8,904 bases of DNA from JBKEAJ01 sp047974415 (GTDB lineage Bacteria; Bacteroidota; Bacteroidia; Bacteroidales; Prolixibacteraceae), in assembly GCA_047974415.1 (NCBI GenBank), contig JBKECH010000038.1, positions 1 to 8,904 of the forward strand. Direction: 5' to 3'. The notes beneath the pieces are model-generated. The model was not told the origin of the DNA. It ran no database searches and was given only the letters and a program-made list of their open reading frames with translations. Below, in pieces: positions 1-6,158 of the stretch; within the stretch, counting starts at the first letter, position 1; each line of letters starts with the position of its first letter. The translations under genes were made by a program, and so were the position numbers.

Positions 1-1741
1 CTACTGTTTTATACTGCCAGTATGGAAAGATGTCGAGCTTAGACATGAGCCTGTAATAGTTGGATGAGCTTTCGGCAGTTAGCAGAGCTGTTTCGTACTC
101 TGCCTGCAACCACGTTTTATTGAACTTGGTGTCGAGCTGCTCGGCTTTTCTTACGAAGTCGGAAAAGCTCTTTGCCTCTCTAAACATCTTGTTCAGTTCT
201 TGACACTGAGCGAGGGTTTTGGAAGCCGAAAAACGAAATATATTAGCCTCCATCATGGTTTGGGCAACTTCGTCTTCAACACCGTATTCAAAGCTCATGT
301 CGAATAGCTTCACGGACTTGTTGCTCCATCCGGCTCTGAATGCATCTATCAGTTTTGAGTAAGTGAACTCAAAAAGCTCGGGTGAAAAGTCTATGTTTTC
401 AGCTGCTACATCTTTGAGTAGAGCTGAATAGTCAAAACCACTTGTAAGGTTCAGAGCTTCACTCGTGAGGAGATTGCCACTTATTGCCCGCCTCCTGCGG
501 GCTGGAACGAAAAAATTGAGAAGACGGTCAAATAATTTCTCTTGCTTGTCGTTATCCTCTTTTGGCTTTGGCTCACCCTTAGGTTCAGTCTCTGTCTTAG
601 CTTGCTTTGGCTTTGTGCTTTTCGGCTTTGGTATGCCGTATGTTTCATACCAATAGCTGTCATCTATGCTAACAATACTACTTAGCTTTGTATCAATGTT
701 AATACGGTCTTTAAGACTTATGTTTTCGCCTTTTTCAGGGAAGTTAAACGAGCCATCGGCAACGGGAAAACCACGTTGTTCAAGAAAGGGTTTAATGTAT
801 TTATTAAGAAAAGACTGCACAAACTTTCTATCGTCCTCGTGTTTAGCTTTCTGTACTTCCATATGTATTTCACCAAGACTTCTTGCACCCTTATCGCCCT
901 GTATTGTTGTCAGTGTCTGACCGAGCACTGTTACAAGTATCTCCTCGTCGCAGGCTTTTTTGAGTTTGTCGTAAACTTCTCCGTTGGAATTTGAATTGTT
1001 GGGAATGAACTCCATTTCGGAGGACTTGGGAATAACGGCATAGGGTGCGCTCCCCGAATTGTCAAGGGTGTAATCAAGTTGCTGTTTGGTTTCGGGGTCG
1101 TTACTGTCGTATTTTGCCAGTCTGAAAGGCATGCCAAAAAGCTCACAGAACTGTGCCCAGTCGCCAAAATTTCCACGTTTATATATTACGAATGGGCAGG
1201 CTTTTAAGATGATACCAAAGTCTTCTCGCCCTTTTGTGCGCTTCTTGCGAATTTCGACAAAGAAAGGGTCATCGCCGTAGTGATAGCCCTGCATATCGTT
1301 CTCTGAAAACTTGGCAAGTTTATTCTTGACGTCAATATGAGTCCGCGGCCATGAGAATACTTCAAACTCCCCTTTCTTGTTAAAGCTGAGTTCCAGCAAT
1401 GTAACACCCCAGTATCTTGCGTTCATAATCTCCTCCATGAGGTACTTCCACTCAGGTTCTTCCATAAGATTTTTCACCTGTTCAACTTGTTCGCCTTTAT
1501 GGTTTGTGAAAATCAAATCGGCATTGGTGATTGCCAATGTACGCTTGTCCAGTGCATCGCTGAGCTTTCCGTCTAGCAATACGTCTTCGTACAGGTCATA
1601 TAGCTTTTTGCGATTGTTGGCATCGGCTAATTTCAGACTACTGCGCCAGTCGGCGATGTCTTGCGCCTGTCGGCGGAGTTGTTGTACTGTTACCTCTATG
1701 ATTTTAGGCACTTGTGCTTTTGTGCGTTTTACTGTTGCCAT
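1..1741 (-). CDS. Portal protein (DUF935, Mu gp29-like) fused to a Mu gpF-type minor head domain; partial
   Basis: The frame is open from the ATG at 1741 to the window edge (580 codons, no stop), so the C-terminus is missing. Residues about 1-365 resemble DUF935 portal proteins, which form the ring at the capsid vertex through which DNA is packaged and to which the tail attaches. A Lys/Pro/Glu-rich linker follows (about 370-400), then a basic patch (four Arg near residue 415). The last 160 residues look like the Mu gpF/SPP1 gp7 minor head family: a FRFSASK stretch, then WLQAEYETALLTAE (about 543-556) and PYWQYKTV ending at residue 580. In gpF proteins this is followed by an Arg/His/Cys region that would lie outside the window. 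The start is 2 nt after the DUF1320 stop, so it is probably translated from the same mRNA. Portal identity is fairly sure; the gpF part rests on motif likeness. Confidence 0.85.
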   Translation of the reverse strand, partial: MATVKRTKAQVPKIIEVTVQQLRRQAQDIADWRSSLKLADANNRKKLYDLYEDVLLDGKLSDALDKRTLAITNADLIFTNHKGEQVEQVKNLMEEPEWKYLMEEIMNARYWGVTLLELSFNKKGEFEVFSWPRTHIDVKNKLAKFSENDMQGYHYGDDPFFVEIRKKRTKGREDFGIILKACPFVIYKRGNFGDWAQFCELFGMPFRLAKYDSNDPETKQQLDYTLDNSGSAPYAVIPKSSEMEFIPNNSNSNGEVYDKLKKACDEEILVTVLGQTLTTIQGDKGARSLGEIHMEVQKAKHEDDRKFVQSFLNKYIKPFLEQRGFPVADGSFNFPEKGENISLKDRINIDTKLSSIVSIDDSYWYETYGIPKPKSTKPKQAKTETEPKGEPKPKEDNDKQEKLFDRLLNFFVPARRRRAISGNLLTSEALNLTSGFDYSALLKDVAAENIDFSPELFEFTYSKLIDAFRAGWSNKSVKLFDMSFEYGVEDEVAQTMMEANIFRFSASKTLAQCQELNKMFREAKSFSDFVRKAEQLDTKFNKTWLQAEYETALLTAESSSNYYRLMSKLDIFPYWQYKTV

Positions 1742-1743
1742 GA

Positions 1744-2172
1744 TTAAAAATGATTTTGTCGTTTTGGATTAGAACCTGATAAAACTGCTCCGGAGTCGGG
1801 TTTGCCATCGCCGTCGGTGTCTGTTTCCAGCTTAGGTAAGTCGGGGACTACATCGCCTTTTTGTACTCCCTTTAGCCATTCTACTGCCCTTTTGTATCTG
1901 GCTTCCCGAGCTTCATAGTCGGTAGCAGGGTTGGCAAGGTTGATGAAATGCCACACTGCTATATCTTTTACAAATATCAGAAGCAGCGCATTGCGCCGTC
2001 TGCCTGTTGCTTTAAAAATCGTATCAATATCATAGGCTGACAGATAGCCTTTAGCCTCGGCAATAGCACCGTCGATGGCAGATGTAAGGATGGTCTTGTC
2101 CTCTCTGCTGATATTGTCTACTTGTTCGCTGTACAGGTGAGTTGTGATGTCTGTTGATGTTATGAAAGCCAT
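1744..2172 (-). CDS. DUF1320 family protein (Mu gp36-like head completion/adaptor)
   Basis: This 142-residue protein has the layout of the DUF1320/gp36 family: an N-terminal ITSTDITTHL segment, a helix with IDGAIAEAKGYLSAYD (about 33-48), a central helix that packs with LLLIFVKDIAVWHFI (63-77), and YKRAVEWLKGVQKGDV (93-108). In Mu-like phages this gene belongs to the head module and is thought to act at the head-tail joining region. The C-terminal tail is odd: residues 118-126 read D-T-D-G-D-G-K-P-D, a DxDxDGxxD loop like those that bind calcium in thrombospondin type 3 and EF-hand-like repeats. Its start overlaps the end of the upstream small basic gene by 13 nt, and the portal gene begins 2 nt after its stop. 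Confidence 0.8.
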   Translation of the reverse strand: MAFITSTDITTHLYSEQVDNISREDKTILTSAIDGAIAEAKGYLSAYDIDTIFKATGRRRNALLLIFVKDIAVWHFINLANPATDYEAREARYKRAVEWLKGVQKGDVVPDLPKLETDTDGDGKPDSGAVLSGSNPKRQNHF

Positions 2173-2486
2173 TGTCTTTGTTGTTTTTTGTGAGCATTAA
2201 GAAACTCTATTGCAAAATCGGAATAGCCTGCAAGGTTAGAATAGAAGCGTATATGGGCTAGTTTGCCCATGTTGACGTTTTTGTTAAACACATTCTGCCT
2301 TTTCAGGCGTTTTACCTCATACTTATTTAGTACTTGGTATTTGCCTTTAATGAAGTAGACATTGTACTGCAAGCCCGTTTTTCTGGCTTTCTTGTTTGCT
2401 TTCTTAGCGGCTCTTTTGAGTGCTGATGGTCTGCCTCTGTATTTCTTGTAAGCAAGCAGGAACGACCAGATTAATCTTTGTATCAT
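2160..2486 (-). CDS. Small basic protein of unknown function in the head operon
   Basis: I do not recognise this 108-residue protein. It is strongly basic: residues 14-37 hold a dense Lys/Arg cluster (KKYRGRPSALKRAAKKANKK), and further basic residues run through KRLKRQN (about 59-65). The first 12 residues (MIQRLIWSFLLA) are hydrophobic and could form a short amphipathic helix, but are too short for a sure membrane span. The C-terminus is Gln/Lys rich. It sits between the large terminase (1-nt gap) and DUF1320 (13-nt overlap), so it is almost certainly co-transcribed and translated with them. The charge and position would suit a nucleic-acid-binding accessory or a head/connector part; that is inference. 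The ATG is the only good start after the terminase stop. Confidence 0.7.
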   Translation of the reverse strand: MIQRLIWSFLLAYKKYRGRPSALKRAAKKANKKARKTGLQYNVYFIKGKYQVLNKYEVKRLKRQNVFNKNVNMGKLAHIRFYSNLAGYSDFAIEFLNAHKKQQRQWLS

Positions 2487-2487
2487 A

Positions 2488-4095
2488 CTAATATCGTTTT
2501 TTGTTATTATTTCCGGCTTTGCCGAATATTACAGACTCCGAAATGGGTTCATTTGAAATGTTGTAGTTAAGTAGCCATACTGCCCCCTCAACCGTGTCGG
2601 GACCGTCGGCAGGGAACTTCATAGTATTAGATAGCATCAGGAACTGCTCTTCTAGCCTTTGCATGTGAGGGTTTCCTTTTTCGTTTTCGTTGAAAATAAG
2701 ATTACCCTCACGGTTTAGCTCTTGTAGAGTCCCGACAATACGCAGGTACTTGTCGGGCTTTTTGCGAGCATCGGGAGCAATGCTCAAATGATAACCTTTC
2801 TTGTCTCCAACTTTCTTTTGAGCAGGCTTTAGAACCTGTTCAAAGAAGGGGTCTTGAAGGTTGTTGTTTTCTATGTAGAAGAAAGGTTGAGTTTTGCCTT
2901 TCACCTGCTCGTTGGCACTGTAAAACCATTCTATAAAAGCTGTATTATTAGCTTGTTGTAGCCAGCCTGTGTATATGTAATATTTGTCATCCTTTTTACC
3001 GACAATGAAAACAGCCTTCATGCTATTCTTCTTTGTTTCGTTGTTGGATGGTGAGGGGTCACCGTATATACAGACGCTTTTTAATGTTCGGAGCTTTGGA
3101 ACTTTGCCCCAGTGCATTTCTTTAAATACGCCTCCGGAAACAACAGGATTGTTAAAACACTCCTTCATTGCAGATGCCTGCGTTACACCTCTGAGTACTT
3201 TGTCTATCAGTTCTTCGGTGTTCTTGTTAGCCCATACGGACGTACCATGATTAAAATCGTTTATGGGGTCGTGCTTGCGGATATTGACCATACGTAGGTT
3301 TATAATATCCCAGTTGCCACCTCTGGGCTTTTCGCTTGCCAGTTGTTTGGCTCTTTCTCCGGCACGAGTGATACAGCAGTCCTTAGCTATTATATTGCCT
3401 GCCCATACTACTAGCAAAGGCTCAGACATAGACCTCGTGAAATATAAGGCTTGCTCAAACCACTCCCACTTCTTTTTTATAATGTCAGGATTACGACATT
3501 CTTCGTCAGTGTCGAAGTCGTCGAGGATGATACCGTCGGGACGCACCTCTTCATTTTTCACACCACGAGGTGACTGCCTTGCGCCGAGAGCCAAAAAAGC
3601 GACATCGCCGGAGCTTATAAACTCTTCTTCTGTCCATTTCCTGCCGATTTGGTTGCCATAGTAGTGTTTTATGCGTTGATTGGCTTGAAGATTGGCACGA
3701 TAAGGCGCAAGAAGTTTAATTGCTGCATCCTCTGTGGATGAAGAAAGTATCCAGTTTCTTTTTCGTCCGGTGAGCGATAGATATAACACACACATCATAA
3801 CAATTGTAGACTTTGCCAATTCCCTAGACCATGACAGCACCTCGTACCAGTCGGGATTGTCAGTCATGCGTTTTATTGCCTTTTCTTGAAACTTGGCAAA
3901 CTCGTAGGTTGCGTAGTTCGGGAACATGTGATACATCCATTCGATGGGCTTATCCTCTAATTCCAAGCGTTTCTTTTCACGCTCTGAAAAAGGGATGTCG
4001 TCCTCAATGGCTGTAGCTTTTGAGATGTTCTTTAAGGTGTCCTGCCACCTTTCGAGAGCCTCTTTTTCGGCTGCTGTATATCTCCTATATGCCAT
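2488..4095 (-). CDS. Phage terminase large subunit (TerL, ATPase and nuclease)
   Basis: This 535-residue protein is the packaging motor: an N-terminal ATPase drives DNA into the prohead through the portal and a C-terminal RNase H-like nuclease cuts the DNA. A Walker A-like site is seen at SRELAKST (90-97), with Ala where Gly is usual before Lys95. Walker B is IILDDFDTDE (189-198), with acidic residues at 192, 193 and 195. A coupling-type segment VVWAGN follows at about 229-234. The nuclease half starts near residue 340 with CIYGDPSPS (Asp346), continues with FFYIENN (Glu409) and PDARKKPDKY (Asp442), and ends with a PDTVEGA stretch (about 499-505). The length is normal for the family. Its ATG overlaps the stop of the upstream HTH gene by one base (TAATG), which suggests coupled translation. 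Confidence 0.93.
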   Translation of the reverse strand: MAYRRYTAAEKEALERWQDTLKNISKATAIEDDIPFSEREKKRLELEDKPIEWMYHMFPNYATYEFAKFQEKAIKRMTDNPDWYEVLSWSRELAKSTIVMMCVLYLSLTGRKRNWILSSSTEDAAIKLLAPYRANLQANQRIKHYYGNQIGRKWTEEEFISSGDVAFLALGARQSPRGVKNEEVRPDGIILDDFDTDEECRNPDIIKKKWEWFEQALYFTRSMSEPLLVVWAGNIIAKDCCITRAGERAKQLASEKPRGGNWDIINLRMVNIRKHDPINDFNHGTSVWANKNTEELIDKVLRGVTQASAMKECFNNPVVSGGVFKEMHWGKVPKLRTLKSVCIYGDPSPSNNETKKNSMKAVFIVGKKDDKYYIYTGWLQQANNTAFIEWFYSANEQVKGKTQPFFYIENNNLQDPFFEQVLKPAQKKVGDKKGYHLSIAPDARKKPDKYLRIVGTLQELNREGNLIFNENEKGNPHMQRLEEQFLMLSNTMKFPADGPDTVEGAVWLLNYNISNEPISESVIFGKAGNNNKKRY

Positions 4096-4529
4096 TACTT
4101 TTTAAGCATTTCGTTGATGAATACATTCAGTACTTGTGCAATTTTTTGAGCTTCCTGCAAATCAATCTTTTTATACCAGCTTAGAAACCTCTCTGCAACG
4201 CTGATTACATCTGTTATACCGACATCTGTCTCCAACTTATCGATGGAGGACGTGAGCTTAGCAATATTGTCGGAGTCGGAAGGAGTCGGGAACTTGTTTT
4301 CTCTTGACTTTATATCCTCATTGAGGTTTGCAAGGTGCATATACAAGTTGCGGAGCTGCTCTTGTTTGGTAGCAACAATTGAGGCAGTGAGCATCTTCCA
4401 ATTTCCCTGCTTATACCACCTGTTCATAGTTTGCAGACTTGTCCCTACTTTTTCGGCAGCTTCTTTTTGCGTGTAGCCATGTCTTGTTATAAGGAGCTGT
4501 GCCCATTCTTTTTTGTCGCTGTTCTTCAT
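4095..4529 (-). CDS. Probable terminase small subunit with HTH domain
   Basis: This 144-residue protein is the first gene of the minus-strand operon. Residues 19-44 (YTQKEAAEKVGTSLQTMNRW, then YKQGNW) form a clear helix-turn-helix of the kind found at the N-terminus of phage small terminases and gpP-like proteins, which recognise phage DNA and hand it to the large terminase. The rest is predicted helical (LRNLYMHLANLNEDIKS; SSIDKLETDV; AQKIAQVLNVFINEML), fitting an oligomerisation region. Position directly before TerL supports the call. A plain DNA-binding regulator is the main alternative, and is worth noting because the palindromic array lies only about 60 nt upstream of its start. The leader is A/T rich with no Shine-Dalgarno sequence. 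Confidence 0.75.
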   Translation of the reverse strand: MKNSDKKEWAQLLITRHGYTQKEAAEKVGTSLQTMNRWYKQGNWKMLTASIVATKQEQLRNLYMHLANLNEDIKSRENKFPTPSDSDNIAKLTSSIDKLETDVGITDVISVAERFLSWYKKIDLQEAQKIAQVLNVFINEMLKK

Positions 4530-4552
4530 AGTCTTATATATTTATTCAAATT

Positions 4553-4584
4553 CAAAAGTATTGGAACAGACTATAGAAGACTAA
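4553..4584 (-). promoter_or_regulatory. Putative promoter for the terminase/portal operon
   Basis: On the minus strand TACTTTTG (4560 to 4553) fits the Bacteroidota -7 element TAnnTTTG exactly. A TTA at 4584-4582 lies 21 nt upstream and matches the -33 TTG at two of three bases. Transcription would start near 4546-4548, giving a leader of about 17-20 nt before the ATG at 4529. The 21-bp palindromic repeat array begins 5 bp upstream of the -33 position. Confidence 0.45.
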
Positions 4585-4589
4585 AAACA

Positions 4590-4652
4590 TTATCACGGTG
4601 AGGACAATCGTTATCATGGTGATAACAATCATTATCACGGTGATAAAGAAAG
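4590..4652. repeat. Three tandem 21-bp units with palindromic cores: putative operator array
   Basis: Units begin at 4590, 4611 and 4632, exactly 21 bp apart. The third core, TTATCACGGTGATAA (4632-4646), is a perfect 15-bp dyad. The second, TTATCATGGTGATAA (4611-4625), keeps TTATCA/TGATAA arms. The first, TTATCACGGTGAGGA (4590-4604), has an intact left arm and a decayed right arm. Between cores the spacer is similar (acaatc in units 1 and 2). A period of 21 bp is two helical turns, so dimers on the three sites would line up on one face of the DNA. The array lies between two outward-facing promoter-like sites. A phage activator or repressor site is the likeliest reading; a packaging (pac) recognition site for the adjacent small terminase is an alternative. 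A further GTGATAA half-site occurs at 4728-4734, inside the start of the protease gene. Confidence 0.75.
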
Positions 4653-4683
4653 TTGCCTGTTGTTTCCCAACTCCCAATCTTTG
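4653..4683 (+). promoter_or_regulatory. Putative promoter for the protease/capsid operon
   Basis: TTG at 4653-4655, a 20-nt spacer and AATCTTTG at 4676-4683 match the Bacteroidota pattern TTG / TAnnTTTG except for one base of the -7 element. Transcription would start near 4688-4690, about 20 nt before the protease ATG. The last palindrome of the 21-bp array ends 6 bp upstream of the -33 TTG, a typical place for an activator. Confidence 0.45.
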
Positions 4684-4699
4684 CCTCAGACATTTAAAA

Positions 4700-4704
4700 A
4701 AGGA
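4700..4704 (+). promoter_or_regulatory. Shine-Dalgarno-like site of the protease gene
   Basis: AAGGA lies 5 nt before the ATG at 4710. This is one of few starts in the window with a plausible Shine-Dalgarno sequence; it supports 4710 as the protease start over in-frame alternatives. Confidence 0.4.
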
Positions 4705-4709
4705 CAGAA

Positions 4710-5738
4710 ATGACAACAAAGAGAACCGTGATAATATCAACAGAGAATGTAAACTCCTATGGGTTCTGGACATTGACGGAGGGTATTGACACAAGTCAGT
4801 TTGAGAGAAATCCGATTTTGCTGTGGATGCACAATCGCCCATGGCGTGGCACAAAGGATGAAGTGCTTGCACTAGGTACGGTTGCCAATCTACGTAAGGA
4901 AGACAACAAACTGCTTGGCGACTTGGTGTTTGATGAGAAGGATGATTTTGCCAAAGAGCTTGCCCGTAAGTGGGATGCGGGAGTCTATAAGATGGTATCA
5001 CCAGGCTTAATTGCTCTGGAGACATCAAATTCTTCCAATCTGATTAAACAGGGACAGCGACGGGAAACAGTAATAAAGTCGAAGCTTGTCGAATTATCAA
5101 TAGTTGATATAGGTTCTAACGATGATGCATTGTCGCTTGCAGTGGCTCTATACGATGACACGGGCATGATAAAGCTACAAACGGGAGCAGACTGTCCCAT
5201 TAAGCTACTGGATACAAATTCAAATAATAATTATATGAGCAAAGAAGTGCTAACACTGGCTGATGGAAGACAATTTACGTCGGCGGATGTTCTTACTCTC
5301 GTGAATGAGGGTAATGCAAAAGACAAGGCTATTACGGAACTGAATGCGAAGGTGGATAGTCTTGAAAAGAAGAACGGCGAGTTCAGAGACGCTGAGGCAA
5401 AGCGCCTTCATCAACTGTCGGTACAGATTGTTGACGCAGGTATTAAGAGTGGCAAGATTAATACAGATGCCGACAACAGTCTTAGGGATAAATGGATTGA
5501 TATGTTTGATAAGGACTTTGAGTCTACGAAACTGGCTTGGGACTCAATACCTGAGCGCAAGCCTGTACACAGCAACATTGAAGACGGCGAAGGAACGAGC
5601 GAACGTGATGAGCTTGCAAAATTGAGTTGGGACGAAATCGACCGCTCCGGAAAGCAAGGTGTGCTGAAAGAGAAGTACAATGACTTGTATGTTCTCAAGT
5701 TTGAAGAAAGATTTGGAGTTAAACCATCAAATAAGTAA
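4710..5738 (+). CDS. Prohead protease with C-terminal scaffold region
   Basis: This 342-residue protein has an N-terminal HK97/U35-type serine protease and a scaffold-like tail. Such proteases sit inside the prohead and cleave the scaffold and capsid proteins during maturation. The likely catalytic His is His41 in LLWMHNRP, and the nucleophile Ser97 in YKMVSPG. The family's later strand is seen as KLVELSIVDIGSNDDALSLA (125-144), with Glu128 a candidate third residue. From about residue 176 the character changes: MSKEVLTLADG opens a segment with a coiled-coil-like stretch (NAKDKAITELNAKVDSLEKK, then further charged helix), followed by an acidic linker (IEDGEGTSERDE) and a conserved-looking C-terminal end (LYVLKFEERFG). 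That layout fits a scaffold, as with Mu gpI/gpZ. It leads the plus-strand operon; the next gene starts 4 nt after its stop. Confidence 0.85.
   Translation: MTTKRTVIISTENVNSYGFWTLTEGIDTSQFERNPILLWMHNRPWRGTKDEVLALGTVANLRKEDNKLLGDLVFDEKDDFAKELARKWDAGVYKMVSPGLIALETSNSSNLIKQGQRRETVIKSKLVELSIVDIGSNDDALSLAVALYDDTGMIKLQTGADCPIKLLDTNSNNNYMSKEVLTLADGRQFTSADVLTLVNEGNAKDKAITELNAKVDSLEKKNGEFRDAEAKRLHQLSVQIVDAGIKSGKINTDADNSLRDKWIDMFDKDFESTKLAWDSIPERKPVHSNIEDGEGTSERDELAKLSWDEIDRSGKQGVLKEKYNDLYVLKFEERFGVKPSNK
5235..5738 (+). other. Possible nested scaffold gene inside the protease (internal start)
   Basis: The in-frame ATG at 5235 (Met176 of the protease) follows a run of A/T bases (caaataataattat) much like other starts in this window. 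Translation from it would give a 167-residue protein made up of the coiled-coil and C-terminal scaffold region without the protease. In Mu a scaffold (Z) is made from an internal start within the protease gene I; the arrangement here would be the same. This is inferred from position and context; a cleavage product of the full protein could do the same job. Confidence 0.3.
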
Positions 5739-5742
5739 GGCG

Positions 5743-6123
5743 ATGTATATAAGAGACAACAGAGACGGAACGACGCAGTCGTTTAATTTCATTGCTCCCG
5801 AGGGGGCAGAAAAGAGCATGAACGAGGTACTATTTCCCACAGCTGACGTAAAAACGCTTACGGGCGAGAGTGAAATAGAAGTAAAAGCAATGCAGACCTT
5901 TGTTCAAAAAGAGGACATAGTTAAGGATTTAACGCTGGAGGTAAGCGTACATGAACAAGTTACTCCGGGGGCAAAGGTGCATCTTAAGTTGACTGCCGAC
6001 CAAACAAGCCGGACAATAACATTGACCGGAGCAGTTGAGGACGAAATTACCGTTGCTGCAAGTGCTACAGTGTGCAGAGAGTATGTGTATGACGGCGTAG
6101 ACTTATTGCCTACAAACTCCTAG
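5743..6123 (+). CDS. Small beta-rich structural protein, possible capsid decoration protein
   Basis: I do not recognise a family with certainty. The ATG at 5743, 4 nt after the protease stop, gives 126 residues; the frame is open further upstream to 5680, but that part overlaps the protease and is unlikely. The sequence has alternating hydrophobic residues typical of beta strands (VKDLTLEVSVHE, AKVHLKLTADQT, RTITLTGAVEDEITVAASAT) and no membrane segment. In phages with HK97-fold capsids, a small beta-rich protein encoded between the protease/scaffold and the major capsid is often a decoration protein bound to the outer shell. Position and fold tendency support that here, but it is inference. 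A TAAGG just before the start could act as a weak ribosome site, although it overlaps the stop of the protease. Confidence 0.7.
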   Translation: MYIRDNRDGTTQSFNFIAPEGAEKSMNEVLFPTADVKTLTGESEIEVKAMQTFVQKEDIVKDLTLEVSVHEQVTPGAKVHLKLTADQTSRTITLTGAVEDEITVAASATVCREYVYDGVDLLPTNS

Positions 6124-6158
6124 TTAGACGAATATTAATATCTAAAACAATAAGTAAG

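Noticed and set aside
486..502. GC-rich hairpin GCCCGC-CTCCT-GCGGGC
   Set aside because: It falls inside the portal linker, encodes its Arg patch in the same frame, and has no T-run; a terminator or inserted repeat is not supported. The AGGAG loop on the mRNA has no in-frame start after it.
666..1772. Several plus-strand open frames opposite the portal gene
   Set aside because: They are antisense to a continuous portal frame, and their composition (Ser/Leu/Cys-rich) is typical of shadow frames.
2984..3661. Plus-strand open frames opposite the large terminase
   Set aside because: Antisense to a gene with clear ATPase and nuclease motifs; no start signals or recognisable domains.
4590..4652. 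Tandem repeats as a possible CRISPR array
   Set aside because: Units are directly adjacent, 21 bp long with no unique spacers of usual size, and no cas genes are near.
4598..4789. Plus-strand frame of 63 codons starting inside the array, with an Ile/Val-rich repeat
   Set aside because: The repeat is the DNA array read as protein; it overlaps the better supported protease gene in another frame.
4552..5028. Minus-strand open frame of 158 codons across the intergenic array and protease start
   Set aside because: It lies antisense to the protease, its hydrophobic tail comes from translating the 21-bp repeats, and it overlaps both promoters.
6132..6141. Palindrome ATATTAATAT upstream of the capsid gene
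   Set aside because: Short and A/T only; expected by chance in an A/T-rich leader.
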